64,000 bases of DNA from Bombus terrestris (GCF_910591885.1 NC_063278.1:19173989-19237988), one strand, 5' to 3'. Numbered from the stretch's first letter, positions 13,991-24,489 are shown. Notes: generated from the letters alone by a model not told the origin. Numbers and translations: made by a program.

Positions 13991-16681
13991 ACGGACACGC
14001 TAAAAATAGCAGCCTGGAACTCAAACGGCCTACAACGGGCCCTCGAAATTAAAACATTCATATACAATAACAATATAGACATACTACTTGTCTCAGAAAC
14101 ACACTTCACTACAAAAAGCTATTTGAAAATACCATACTACACCATATATGATACCAAACACCCCTCAGGAAAAGCTGACGGAGGGACAGCAGTGAAAGTC
14201 AGAAACGATATCAAACATTAACTACACAGCCAAGTTAACAAAGAATATTTACAAGCAACCACTGTTACAGTTCAAACTAGCAGCAACTACTTCCAGTTGT
14301 CAGCAGTATATGTACCTCCGCGACACAAAATAACAACACAAATGTGGGAAGAATACTTCCAGGACCTAGGGGACAAGTACATCGCAGCGGGAGACTACAA
14401 CTCAAAGCACACGCTTTGGGGGTCAAGAAACATTACACCTCGAGGTAGAACACTGGAAAAATACATTAGAAATAATAACCTCAATATATTATCCACAGGA
14501 ACACCGACACATTGGCCGACTGACCTGAACAAAAAACCAGATCTTCTGGACTTTGCAGTTACAAGGGGACTAAACACAAATAAACTAAAAATAACACCCA
14601 ACCTCGAGCTCAACTCCGATCATACACCCATAATAATTGAATACAGAAACAAACCAATTCACTATAGCAAACCAGAAACACTATGCAATAAAACCACCAA
14701 TTGGCAAACTTTCAAAGAAATAATAGAAAGCAAAATAAACTGCAACATCCCGTTAAAAACTCCTGAGCACATAGAACAGGCAGTAGCAACATTGACAGCA
14801 ACTATTCAGGAAGCAGCAAGGACAACCACTACTCCCGAACCAACCAGCAGACAAACAATAACAATACCGCAAGAAATACTCGACAAAATCAAAGAAAAAA
14901 GAAAAGCAAAAGCAAAATGGCAAAAATACAGAACCCGAGAAAACAAAAAACACTTAAACAAACTTGCAAAGGAAATAAAAAACAAAATAAAGGAGCACAA
15001 CGATAACGAATTCTCAAAGTTCATAGGGACACTCTCCACACACGAGAACACCAACTATTCACTATGGAAAGCCACGAAAAAAATAAGGAAGCCAATAATA
15101 CCCGTCCCGGCAATCAGAAAAGCAGATAACACATGGGCAAGAAGCAACGAAGAACAAGCTGAAGAATTCTCCAACCACCTCTACAACACATTCACACCAC
15201 ACATTACCAACAACAGCAACCTCAAAAGTCATACGGAGGAGGATCCACAAACCACTGCTACCACAGCCGACAAGGAATACACCATACCTAAAACATCGGC
15301 ACAAGAAATTAGAAACATAATTGATAAAACAAAAAACAACAAAGCGCCAGGAATCGACCTAATTAATGGTAAAATCTTAAAAAACCTTCCGCCAAAAGCA
15401 ATAAGACTAATAACAGTAATATTCAACGCAATTCTAAGAATTCAATACTTCCCCAAACCATGGAAATTAGCACAGATCAAAATGTTATATAAACCAGGCA
15501 AAGACCCGCACCAAACTGCATCTTACAGACCAATATCACTGCTTCCAGTATTTTCCAAAATACTGGAAAAGATAATATACGACCGCATAAAACCAATAAT
15601 AGAGACAAAAAAACTAATACCGGATCACCAATTTGGTTTCAGAAACAAACACTCCACGATAGAGCAAATGCACAGGCTTATAAACGAAATAATAGTAGCA
15701 CTAGAAAACAAGGAATACTGCACAGCCCTCTTCATAGACATAGAGAAAGCATTCGATAAAATTAACCATGAAAGTCTACTACAAACAATTAGGAAACAAT
15801 TCCCGGAGCAAATACACCACTTAATAAAATCCTACCTAAGCTGCAGAACCTTCGTAATAAAAATCAAGGACACACATTCTCAAGTTAAAGACATCAAGGC
15901 CGGGGTACCACAAGGAAGCGTCCTAGGCCCAATACTATACACATTATACACGGCGAACATACCAACAACTACCAACAGCACAGTATTGACATTCGCGGAC
16001 GACACAGCTATACTAGTCAGGCATACTAACCCAGAAACGGCAGTCAAAATACTACAAGAACACATCGTAAAAATAGAAAATTGGCTACGAGAAAAACAAA
16101 TAAAAGCAAACCCCAATAAATGCAACCATATTACATTCACGCTACGGAAAAAGACACCACAAAACATCCTATTGAACGGCACGCATATAACGCAAACAAA
16201 GCATGTCAAATACCTAGGACTCCACTTAGATCAAAAATTCACCTGGAAACTACACATCAAATCAATAGTAGAAAAAATACAGAAAACAAGAAGACAAATG
16301 CATTGGCTAACAAGCCGAAAATCCAAACTAAGCACAGAAAACAAGTTAAAAATATATAAAACGATCATAAAACCAATCTGGACGTACGGAATACCACTAT
16401 GGGGGACGGCAGCAATGAGCCATATAAATAAAATAGAGGTAATACAGGCTAAAATCCTCAGGACAATAGTAAACGGACCTTGGTACGTCAGAAACGAAGA
16501 TATACGAAGGGACCTGGGAATGCCAACGGTCAAGGAAGAAATCAACAGATACTCCGAGAAATACAAATTAAGAATAGCAACACACATAAACCGGCTAGCT
16601 GCGGAAACATACAAAATCACAAATATGGACAGAAGACTAAAAAGGAAGCACCCAGCAGACCTTATAAAGGACACAACCTAA
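13991..16681 (+). pseudogene. LINE-1 ORF2, endonuclease-reverse transcriptase with one stop
   Basis: ORF2 encodes an apurinic-like endonuclease followed by reverse transcriptase, the enzymes of target-primed reverse transcription. The endonuclease starts at about 14,006 (IAAWNSNGL) and contains SETHF, GDYNSKHTLWG and SDH motifs. The reverse transcriptase shows YRPISLLP, DHQFGFR, FIDIEKAFD, GVPQGSVLGP and the catalytic FADD (15,992-16,003). The C-terminus ends RRLKRKHPADLIKDTT, like LINE-2. An in-frame TAA at 14,219-14,221 lies between endonuclease motifs; the rest is open. There is no ATG at the start of the frame, which lies in -1 relative to ORF1. A downstream start could give at most the reverse transcriptase with a partial endonuclease. 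Confidence 0.93.
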
Positions 16682-16815
16682 GAAACACGAGGATGGTACC
16701 CCGCTGGGGGTAGCCACCAACATGCTAATTTAACCCTTAAAAAATTCCACCAAATGTCCAAATTGGACAAATTGTGAATTTTAATAAATAAATAAAAAAA
16801 AATAATAAAAAAAAA
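16682..16815 (+). other. LINE-1 3' UTR and A-rich tail
   Basis: After the ORF2 stop there are two foldable segments: a GC-rich one at about 16,695-16,715 (GGTACCCC facing GGGGGTAGCC) and the palindrome TGTCCAAATTGGACA at 16,755-16,769. Stem-loops in this position often serve as recognition sites for the element's own reverse transcriptase (known for several LINEs; inference here). The tail contains TAAATAA units and an A run ending at 16,815. Confidence 0.7.
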
Positions 16816-16826
16816 ATACTGTATAA
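16816..16826. repeat. Target-site duplication of LINE-1, right copy
   Basis: ATACTGTATAA follows the A-rich tail of LINE-1 and continues into satellite. It matches the left copy at 12,488-12,498 without a mismatch, which fixes both ends of the insertion. Confidence 0.9.
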
Positions 16827-18793
16827 CGTTACACGCTATATCGTAATACTATATAACATTATACGTTATATCGTAATTGTATATAACGTTATATGTTATA
16901 TCGTAATGCTATATAGCGTTATACGTTGTATCGTAATACTATATAACGTTAAACATTGTAACGGTATACTACATAACGTTATGCGTTATATCGTAATAGT
17001 ATATAACGTTATACGTCATATCGTAAAACTGTATAACGTTATACGAAATATGGTATTAGTATATAACGTTATACGCTATCTCGTAATATTATATCACGTT
17101 ATTTCGTTATACTATATAACGTTAATAGTTATGTCGTAATAGCATATAACGTGATACGTTATATCGTAATGTTATATAACGTTATACGTTATCTCGTGTT
17201 ATTATATAACGTTATACGTTACATCGTAAGACTGTATAACGTTATACCTTATATCGTAATAGTATATAACGTTATATCGGAATAGCATATAACTTTATAC
17301 GTTATAACGTAATGCTATTTAACGTTATACGTTCTATCATAATACTATATGACGTTATACGTTATATTGTAATACTATATAACGTTATACGTTATATCGT
17401 AACGCTATATAACGTTGTACGTTATATCGTGGTACTACATAACGTTATACGTTATATCGTAACAGCATATAACTTTATACGTTATATCGTAGTAGTATTT
17501 AACATTATGCGTTATATCGTAATACTATATAACGTTATACGTTATCTCGTATTATTATATAACGTTATATGTTATATCGTAATACTATATAATGTTATAC
17601 GTTATATGTTACTAGTGTATAACGTTATACGTTATATCGTAATACTGTCTAACGTCATACGATATATCGTTATAGTGTATAACGTTATACGTTATCGCGT
17701 GTTATTATATAATGTTATATGTTATATCGTAATGATATATAACGTTATATCATAATAGCATATAACGTGATACGTTATATCGTAATGTTATATAACGTTA
17801 TACGTTATCTCGTGTTATTATATAACGTTATACGTTACATCGTAAGACTGTATAACGTTATACCTTATATCGTAATAGTATATAACGTTATATCGGAATA
17901 GCATATAACTTTATACGTTATAACGTAATGCTATTTAACGTTATACGTTCTATCATAATACTATATGACGTTATACGTTATATTGTAATACTATATAACG
18001 TTATACGTTATATCGTAACGCTATATAACGTTGTACGTTATATCGTGGTACTACATAACGTTATACGTTATATCGTAACAGCATATAACTTTATACGTTA
18101 TATCGTAGTAGTATTTAACATTATGCGTTATATCGTAATACTATATAACGTTATACGTTATCTCGTATTATTATATAACGTTATATGTTATATCGTAATA
18201 CTATATAATGTTATACGTTATATGTTACTAGTGTATAACGTTATACGTTATATCGTAATACTGTCTAACGTCATACGATATATCGTTATAGTGTATAACG
18301 TTATACGTTATCGCGTGTTATTATATAATGTTATATGTTATATCGTAATGATATATAACGTTATATCATAATAGCATATAACTTTGTACGTTATATCGTA
18401 ATAGTATATAACGTTATATGTTATATACTAATATGTTATATGTTATATACGTAATGCTACATAACGTTATATCGTAATAGCATATAACTTTATACGTTAT
18501 ATCGTGTATATCATAATAGTATATAACGTTATATCTTATATCATAATGCTATATAACTCTAAACGTTATAACGTAATACTATATAACGAAATACGTTATA
18601 TCGTAATAGTATATAACGTGATACGCTATATCGTAATACTATATAACGTTGTACATTATATCGTAATAGTATATAACGTTATACGTTATATCGTATTATT
18701 CTATAACGTTGTATCGTAATACTATATAACGTTATACGTTATATCGTAATAGTATATAACTTTATACGTTATAACGTAATGCTATATAACCTT
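16827..18793 (+). repeat. 30-bp satellite array between LINE-1 and LINE-2
   Basis: This is diverged 30-bp satellite in the same orientation as the left arm, continuing the unit cut by LINE-1. It includes a 616-bp tandem duplication (17,137-17,752 and 17,753-18,368) and ends in the left target-site duplication of LINE-2. Confidence 0.93.
17137..18368 (+). repeat. 616-bp tandem duplication within the satellite
   Basis: The 616 bases from 17,137 recur immediately from 17,753. The conceptual translations of 17,312-17,755 and 17,928-18,371 are identical over 147 residues, so the copies are essentially identical although units within each copy differ a lot. The boundaries share TAATAGCATATAAC, which starts a third partial copy at 18,369. 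Recent unequal exchange explains this best. Confidence 0.9.
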
Positions 18794-18801
18794 ATACGTT
18801 A

Positions 18802-18804
<3 letters not shown>
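18794..18804. repeat. Target-site duplication of LINE-2, left copy
   Basis: ATACGTTACAT lies directly before the T run that is the element's tail and recurs at 23,111-23,121. It is a satellite-derived sequence. Confidence 0.9.
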
Positions 18805-18863
<59 letters not shown>

Positions 18864-18865
<2 letters not shown>

Positions 18866-18977
18866 TAGAATGTTTACAATCAATTCTCGTTGAGAATTTT
18901 CAGTAACTTAATTTGGCGTGATACAATGACATGGATTATAATAGCTTTATATTGTTGATTCTAGTAGGACTAAGGAT
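18864..18977 (-). other. LINE-2 3' UTR
   Basis: This is a short AT-rich 3' region between the ORF2 stop and the poly(A) tail. A perfect 7-bp hairpin with a 3-nt loop (AATTCTC facing GAGAATT) lies at 18,882-18,898, close to the tail. Confidence 0.6.
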
Positions 18978-21640
18978 TTAATCTAGTGGGTATTTTCTTT
19001 TTAGTCTGCGGGTCTGGTCCGTCGTGTCCAGTAGTTGGGTGACTAGTGGGTTGTGGTGGTTGTTGACTCTTGTGTTATATCTGCTTCTGGACTTGTGTAT
19101 TTCGTCTTTGACTGTAGGTATCTTGAGGTCTCGGTGTATTGTTTCGTTGGTAACATACCAGGGTGCATTTAATAGGGATCTTAGCGTTTTCGATTGGAAG
19201 CGTTGGAGTATTTCAATGTTGGAGTTACTTGCTGTTCCCCATAGTTGGATTCCGTAGGTCCAGCCAGGTTTTATTACGGCCTTGTAGAGGGTTATTTTGT
19301 TCTGTATGTTTAGTTTGGAGCGTCGGCCCGTGAGCCAATAGAATTTTCTTAGTTTTTCCTTTAGTTGCTTTATTTTTTCCGAGATATGTTTTTTCCAGGT
19401 TAGCCTCCTGTCCAGGGTCATGCCCAGGTATCTTACGGAGTCCTTGCTTGGGATTATTGTGTTGTTAATGGTGACCTGGGGGCAGGTTTGTTTTCGGAGC
19501 GTGAAGGTTACATGGGAGGATTTTTTTCGTTTATTTTAAAGCCCCATTTTTGGAACCACTTTTCCATGGAGTCGAGACTTCGCTGGAGAGTGGATGAGGC
19601 AATTGCCGGGTCTGCGTGGGTAGCTAATAGTGCTGTGTCGTCGGCAAATGTTGCTATTGTTACCTCGTTTGATATGGGTAAGTCGGCAGTGTAGATGGAG
19701 AATAGTAGGGGTCCGAGGACACTACCTTGCGGTATGCCGGATTCTATTGGGAATGTTGCGGAAGTGGCGCCTAGACATTTGACTATGAATTGTCTGTTGG
19801 TTAGGTAGGATTTTAAGATGGAGTAGTATGGGTGGGGTAGGATTTTTTTAAGCTTGTAGAGTAGCCCTTCATGCCATACTTTATCGAATGCCTGTTGGAT
19901 GTCTAGGAATACGGCTGAGCAGTATTTTTCCTTTTCAAGGGTTTGGCTGATCATGTGGGTTATGCGGTGGATTTGCTCTACTGTTGAGTGTTGTTTTCGG
20001 AAGCCGAATTGGTGATCTGGGAGAGTTTTCAATTCTTCTAGGAGTGGAAGGAGACGGTTCGTGAGCATCCTCTCGAATAGTTTAGACAGGGTAGGTAAAA
20101 GACTGATTGGGCGATAGGAGCTGGCTTCATATATTGGTTTACCGGGTTTGGGGATGAGGGTGATTAGTGAGATTTTCCACGCCTTAGGAAAGTGTTCAAG
20201 GCGGAGGATGGCGTTAAAGATTGATGCGATGAGTGCAATCCCTTTTATGGGGAGTTCCTTGATTGCTTTATTTCCTATTAGGTCGTGACCTGCTGCTTTC
20301 TTGGGGTTTAGGCGACTGATTGCTTCTATGATCTCTGCAGAAGTAAAGGGTTGGATAGGAGGGGACATTTGAAAGGGAGTGTGCAGGTATTCGGTGACGT
20401 CCGCTGCGGCTATGGAGGAATGGGGTTGGAATACTTCAGTCAAGTGTTTGGCAAATAGGTTGGCTTTTTTTATAGGGCTACGCGCCCATCCACCCTGCGG
20501 GCGGCGGATTGGAGGTATTATTTGTGGGGGGCGCGTGAGTTTCCTGGAGGCTTTCCATAGTGAGTAGTTTGAGTCGGCTGTGGGGGACAGGCTGGCGAGA
20601 TATTTGTGAAAACGGTCATTATTGTAGTTCTTTATGGTTTTGGATAGTTTTCTAGTTGCGTTGTTTAGTTTGCGTTTGTCCTCCGGTGTTCTATGGGTCT
20701 GCCATATCCTTCTTAGTCTACGTTTTTCTGCTATTTTTTTTAGTATGTACTGGGGGTATTCGTGATTGCTGATGGACGTTTTTGCCGGTGTGGAGACGCG
20801 GATAGCGTTTATTATGCTCTCATTTAGGTATTCCGTGGCTGCTTCGATTTCGTCATTGGTTTTTAGTGAGGTTGAGGCTGAAGTTGTGTGGGTAAAGACT
20901 TCTCTAAAGAGCTGCCAGTTGGTGTGTTGGTTATGAATGGAGCCATTAGGTGTATTCTCGATGATAGTTGAACTGACTGTTACTATCACGGGGGAATGAT
21001 CAGAGGAGAGATCAGCCGAGGAATTGATTTGGGCGTGTCTTGGCGAGATATTTTTAGTTATGAAGAAATCAAGGAGATCGGGTATTTTGTTTGTGTCGGT
21101 GGGCCAGTATGTGGGTTCGTATGTGGTAAGGTAGTTGAGGTTGTTGGATATTATGCTGTTGAGGAGGTTTTTGCCTCTTACTGTAACCAGTCTGCTACCC
21201 CATTGGGTGTGTTTAGCGTTGTAGTCTCCTCCGGCTATGCATCTGTTGCCCAGGGTGTCCAGGAAGTGGTCGAAGTCTTCTTTGGCGATGGAGTGTCTGG
21301 GAGGGCAGTATACAGCTGAGGTGGTGATTGTACCATGATAGTCTTCTATTGCTACGTTTGTTGCTTGGAGGTAGTCTTTCTGGAATGGTGGAAGTTCGTA
21401 GTGTTTGATATTTGCTTTGATTATGATTCCGGTGCCGCCGTGGGCCTTTCCGCTGGGGTGTTGGGTATGGTAGAACTTGTATCCGTTTATGTTCAGGTAG
21501 TTTTTGTCGGTGAAGTGGGTTTCAGATATGAGCATTATGTCGATTAGCTGGTGTTTTAGGAAGAGTTCTAGCTCAAGTTTGCGTTGCGCTAGACCATTGG
21601 CATTCCAGAGAGCTATGCGTCTTGGTTTTATTTTGTGTCT
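18978..21640 (-). pseudogene. LINE-2 ORF2, endonuclease-reverse transcriptase with frameshift
   Basis: The frame enters at about 21,640 without an ATG. It begins with the endonuclease (IALWNANGL, LISETHF, GDYNAKHTQWG, SDHSP) and continues into reverse transcriptase (YRPISLLP, DHQFGFRKQHSTVEQ, VFLDIQQAFD, GIPQGSVLGP, catalytic FADD at 19,637-19,648). The frame is open to 19,508, where it stops after residues NEKNPPM. The C-terminal part, beginning around YLGMTLDRRLTWKKH, continues in another frame at 18,978-19,421 and ends RRLKRKYPLD. The break lies at a run of seven A (T run 19,521-19,527 on the + strand), so it may be a one-base deletion or a sequencing error. Everything else appears intact. 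The first ATG in frame, at 21,535, would cut into the endonuclease. Confidence 0.93.
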
Positions 21641-22887
21641 GGGCGTATTAATTTGTCCATGATGAATGTTAATAGCGATAGCAAATTGTTTATTTGCTCT
21701 GATTGTTTCTCTATTAGCTTTTCTAGTCTAGAGACGTTGTCTGTGTTAGGTGAGGTGGGGGCACTATTTTGGGGAGGATCCCTGTGGCTATTTGGTGTAT
21801 TTTGAGTGCCTTGTACCGCTTGGGCATAGGAGTTTGAGGGAGTGGTGAGTTTGATAGGGCTGGGTGTTTGATTGATTGGGGGGATTGGGATAACTGTGGA
21901 TTTCGGCGAGCTGAGTGTTTGGTGATTTTCCTCTTTTGTTCTAAGTTTGGGGTATTTGCTTGAGTACAGACTTTTGTAGGCTGAGCAGCCTTTGTAGTTG
22001 GCAGGATGGTCACCTTGACAGTGGATGCACTTCGCTGGGGTTTCCGGTGATTTCCTGCACTGGTCGGTGGGGTGTGTACCTGCACATTTGACGCAGCGGA
22101 AGGTGTGGTTGCAGTATTTCTGCGTGTGCCCATATCTTTGGCACCTTTTGCATTGGACTATCTCCTTTTTGGTTTGCGGTGGTTCGAATTTAACGATGGC
22201 GTTCATTAGACGACTGATATTGTAGATTTCCTTGTTGTTTGGTTTCTGTTTTAAGTCGATGAAAAATAGGGATAGCGGGTCTTTTGTGACTCTATGCCTT
22301 ATGTTGCTGACATTTGTGACTTCGTGGCCGAGTTTCGATAGTTCTATTTTTAGTTCGTCGATGTCTGCGGAGTGGTGGATGTTTCGTAGCACCACCCGAA
22401 AAGGTCTTTCTTCCTTGAGTTGGTAGGTGTGGAAGTTGGCATTCAGGGCCCTGAGTGTCTTGGTGAGCTTCCTGTAAGCTTCTGGGTTCGTCGGCAGGAT
22501 TTTTACTTGATTGTTGGTTATTTTCAGGTTATAGTCCTCCTTGGAGATATCTCTCTCTAAGGACTTGGTCATTGTCTGGATGTCTATGACATCATTAATA
22601 AATATTGGTGGGGGAGGGGGGCGTCTCTGTGTGTGGTGGTTAGGTGGCGAGCCTGCGGTTTCCATGGCGTCGTTGGTGGATTCCAAGATTGCGAACCTGT
22701 TGTGGGTGTTGATTTGCGTTGATGGCTGTTCGTTCGAGATTATGTCTGCTGGTTCGGTTTTGCGTTTTTTCGCCTTATTGGCGTCGTTGGCACGGGGGGA
22801 TCTGCTGAGCTTCTGCCACGGGGGGAGTAGCGCGGGGTAGTGGTGGGTTTGCACAGGCGAGCCTGGTCGTGATTGTTGGGCCATCAT
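21628..22887 (-). CDS. LINE-2 ORF1, zinc-knuckle nucleocapsid-like protein (419 aa)
   Basis: This open frame is the counterpart of LINE-1 ORF1. The N-terminal 100 residues are Pro/Ser/Asn-rich. A conserved region (about 100-240) leads to three zinc knuckles at about residues 246-301: CKRCQRYGHTQKYC, CVKCAGTHPTDQC and CIHCQGDHPANYKGC. A Pro/Ser/Thr-rich linker and a C-terminal predicted helix (LEKLIEKQSEQINNLLSLLT) follow, the latter suited to self-association. The ATG at 22,887 is preceded by about 220 bp of 5' UTR. The end, PDTK then TAA, overlaps the ORF2 frame. Function in packaging of the element RNA is by family, not shown here. Confidence 0.93.
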   Translation of the reverse strand: MMAQQSRPGSPVQTHHYPALLPPWQKLSRSPRANDANKAKKRKTEPADIISNEQPSTQINTHNRFAILESTNDAMETAGSPPNHHTQRRPPPPPIFINDVIDIQTMTKSLERDISKEDYNLKITNNQVKILPTNPEAYRKLTKTLRALNANFHTYQLKEERPFRVVLRNIHHSADIDELKIELSKLGHEVTNVSNIRHRVTKDPLSLFFIDLKQKPNNKEIYNISRLMNAIVKFEPPQTKKEIVQCKRCQRYGHTQKYCNHTFRCVKCAGTHPTDQCRKSPETPAKCIHCQGDHPANYKGCSAYKSLYSSKYPKLRTKEENHQTLSSPKSTVIPIPPINQTPSPIKLTTPSNSYAQAVQGTQNTPNSHRDPPQNSAPTSPNTDNVSRLEKLIEKQSEQINNLLSLLTFIMDKLIRPDTK

Positions 22888-23110
22888 CGAGCTAGCTATT
22901 TCAATATGAATAACTAGTCGTGAGGCTATGCGGCAGGGATCGGGTTGGGGTTAGTTGCGTAGGCTTTTCTTCTCTCTGGCGGATAGGAAACACTTGGGAA
23001 GATAGGAGCACGTTGTGTTCACTTTCGACGGTTGGGTAACACGTGTTGCTTTCGAACTTCACTGGGCACTAGAGACACGTCTGCACGCTTCGGCACTCGA
23101 CAGCGAACTG
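22888..23110 (-). promoter_or_regulatory. LINE-2 5' UTR with initiator and DPE
   Basis: The element begins CAGTTCG, giving a good arthropod initiator (CAGTT, A at 23,109 as +1). AGACGT lies at +28 to +33 (AGACGTG occupies 23,076-23,082), exactly the spacing of a downstream promoter element. Many insect LINEs are transcribed from such internal TATA-less promoters. The first 19 nt are the complement of the start of the solo LTR at 23,765-23,783 with one mismatch. Confidence 0.6.
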
Positions 23111-23121
23111 ATACGTTACAT
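23111..23121. repeat. Target-site duplication of LINE-2, right copy
   Basis: ATACGTTACAT begins right after the 5' end of LINE-2 (which ends CGAACTG on the + strand) and continues into satellite. It is identical to the copy at 18,794-18,804. Confidence 0.9.
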
Positions 23122-23755
23122 GGTAATACTATATCTGGTTATACGTTATATCGTAACAGTATATAACGCTATACGTTATATGATAATACTATATAACATT
23201 AGATGTTATATCGTAATGCTATATAATGTTATACGTTATATCGTAAAACTATATAAGGTTATACGTTATATCGTAATACTATATAATGTTATACGTTATA
23301 TCGTAATATTATATAACGTGATATGTTATATCGTAATAGTATATAACGTTATACGTTATATCGTATTATTATATAACGTTGTATCCTAATACTATATAAC
23401 GTTATACGTTATATCGTAATAGTATATATCGTTCTACGTTATATCGTAATATTATAAAACGTTATATCGTAATAGCATACAACGTTATACGTTATTTCGT
23501 AATGCTATATTGTTATATGTTATATCGTAATGCTATATAACGTTATACGTTACTACGTAATAGTATATAACGTTATACGTAATAACGTAACACTATGTAA
23601 CGTTGTACGTTACTTCGTAATACTATATGACATTATACGTTATAACGTAACACAATGTAACGTTATACGTTACTACGTTATAGTATATAACGTTATACGT
23701 TATTGCGTAATAGCATATAATATTATTCGCTATTACGTTATTGTATATAATGTTA
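23122..23755 (+). repeat. 30-bp satellite block between LINE-2 and the solo LTR
   Basis: This is diverged satellite in the same orientation. From about 23,540 rightwards the second half of the unit changes from TATATCGTAAT to forms such as TTACTACGTAAT, TTATAACGTAAC and TTATTGCGTAAT. This is a distinct subfamily, also found at 24,494-24,694. The block ends with the 4-bp duplication TACG at 23,756-23,759. Confidence 0.92.
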
Positions 23756-23759
23756 TACG

Positions 23760-24489
23760 TGTAGCGGCACTCGACAGCAAACTTCCCAACGGTTTCTGTC
23801 CCGTGCCCCGCTACACAAGGACTCTACCTTGCGAACAGATGATTGCCAGATGTCGATACACTCTCTCTGAATATTTACAGCGAGCCTAAGGACCCGCTAT
23901 AAATCTTAGGATCCATGCAGCTAAGATTCTCTAAAGGAACAGATAGTCTTTGTCTCAATAGTCCCTACACATACCACCCACTACGGAAATCTGCTTTTCC
24001 TCACGTACGACGCTCCTCGCTAGCAATTTTCTCTCAAGGGCAGTTGCCATCTCTTTCCAACCACCAACTCACGATTTAGCCAATTAACAGCGACGTCCAT
24101 TTCCCTCACTCTCTGAACTAACGCTTTCCTTAACGAATCCGATGATTCCGTATCCTTAGACACACCCAAGCACAGTTTTCCTAAGGAGCATCATCGCGAC
24201 ACAAATTCATTCTGTTCTATCGCGAGTCGCGAGGCAAGTTGGAAGACGCCGATCTGAATTGTCCGTCGGCAGTCGTACGTAATAGCGAATCGGAATTCCT
24301 CGACATCTGTGCAATCGTCTCGACTCGAACCACCGCGTAAAGTATCGCGCCGAGCTTGAACTTATAATCTCGAACCGATATCTGTATCGTGCTTTCGGCG
24401 CGCTAGTGTATACCATAGACGTAAGCGAATAAATTGTTATTGTTAACGACACGAGTGATTCTTCTAGACCTATCACGCCCAACACCTCA
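23760..24489 (+). mobile_element. Solo LTR, probably Ty3/Gypsy-like (730 bp)
   Basis: The segment starts TGTAGCGGCAC and ends CACCTCA, so it has the TG...CA ends of an LTR. It is flanked by TACG on both sides (23,756-23,759 and 24,490-24,493). A 4-bp duplication fits Ty3/Gypsy elements. A TATA box (TATAAAT, 23,898-23,904) and a polyadenylation signal (AATAAA, 24,428-24,433) are in the expected order. GC content is clearly above the satellite. No internal gag-pol region is present, so this is a solo LTR left by recombination between two LTRs. The first 56 bases contain an imperfect inverted repeat (23,760-23,770 with 23,803-23,815). Strand is given by TATA and AATAAA. Confidence 0.8.

Larger units (their letters stand above)
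12499..16815 (+). mobile_element. LINE-1: Jockey-like non-LTR retrotransposon
   Basis: This near full-length element sits inside the satellite, flanked by an 11-bp direct duplication ATACTGTATAA at 12,488-12,498 and 16,816-16,826. It has a short 5' UTR, ORF1 with three zinc knuckles, ORF2 with endonuclease and reverse transcriptase, a 134-bp 3' region and an A-rich tail broken by a few T residues. The layout is that of Jockey-clade LINEs, which insert by target-primed reverse transcription. One in-frame stop in ORF2 (14,219-14,221) makes this copy probably unable to move on its own. The 3' region holds the palindrome TGTCCAAATTGGACA (16,755-16,769). Confidence 0.95.
18805..23110 (-). mobile_element. 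LINE-2: Jockey-like non-LTR retrotransposon
   Basis: This near full-length element lies in reverse orientation, its 3' poly(A) appearing as a T run at 18,805-18,863. It is flanked by an 11-bp duplication ATACGTTACAT at 18,794-18,804 and 23,111-23,121. Reading from 23,110 leftwards it has a 5' UTR of about 220 bp, ORF1, an overlapping ORF2, a short 3' region with a 7-bp stem hairpin (18,882-18,898) and a tail of about 59 A. Long pure tail and perfect duplication point to a young insertion. It is related to LINE-1 in both ORFs but clearly a separate family. ORF2 has a one-base shift in an A run. Confidence 0.95.

Noticed and set aside
24207..24485. 92-codon reverse frame in the solo LTR
   Set aside because: It lies entirely inside the LTR, has no recognisable domain, and its GC-richer composition alone explains the openness.
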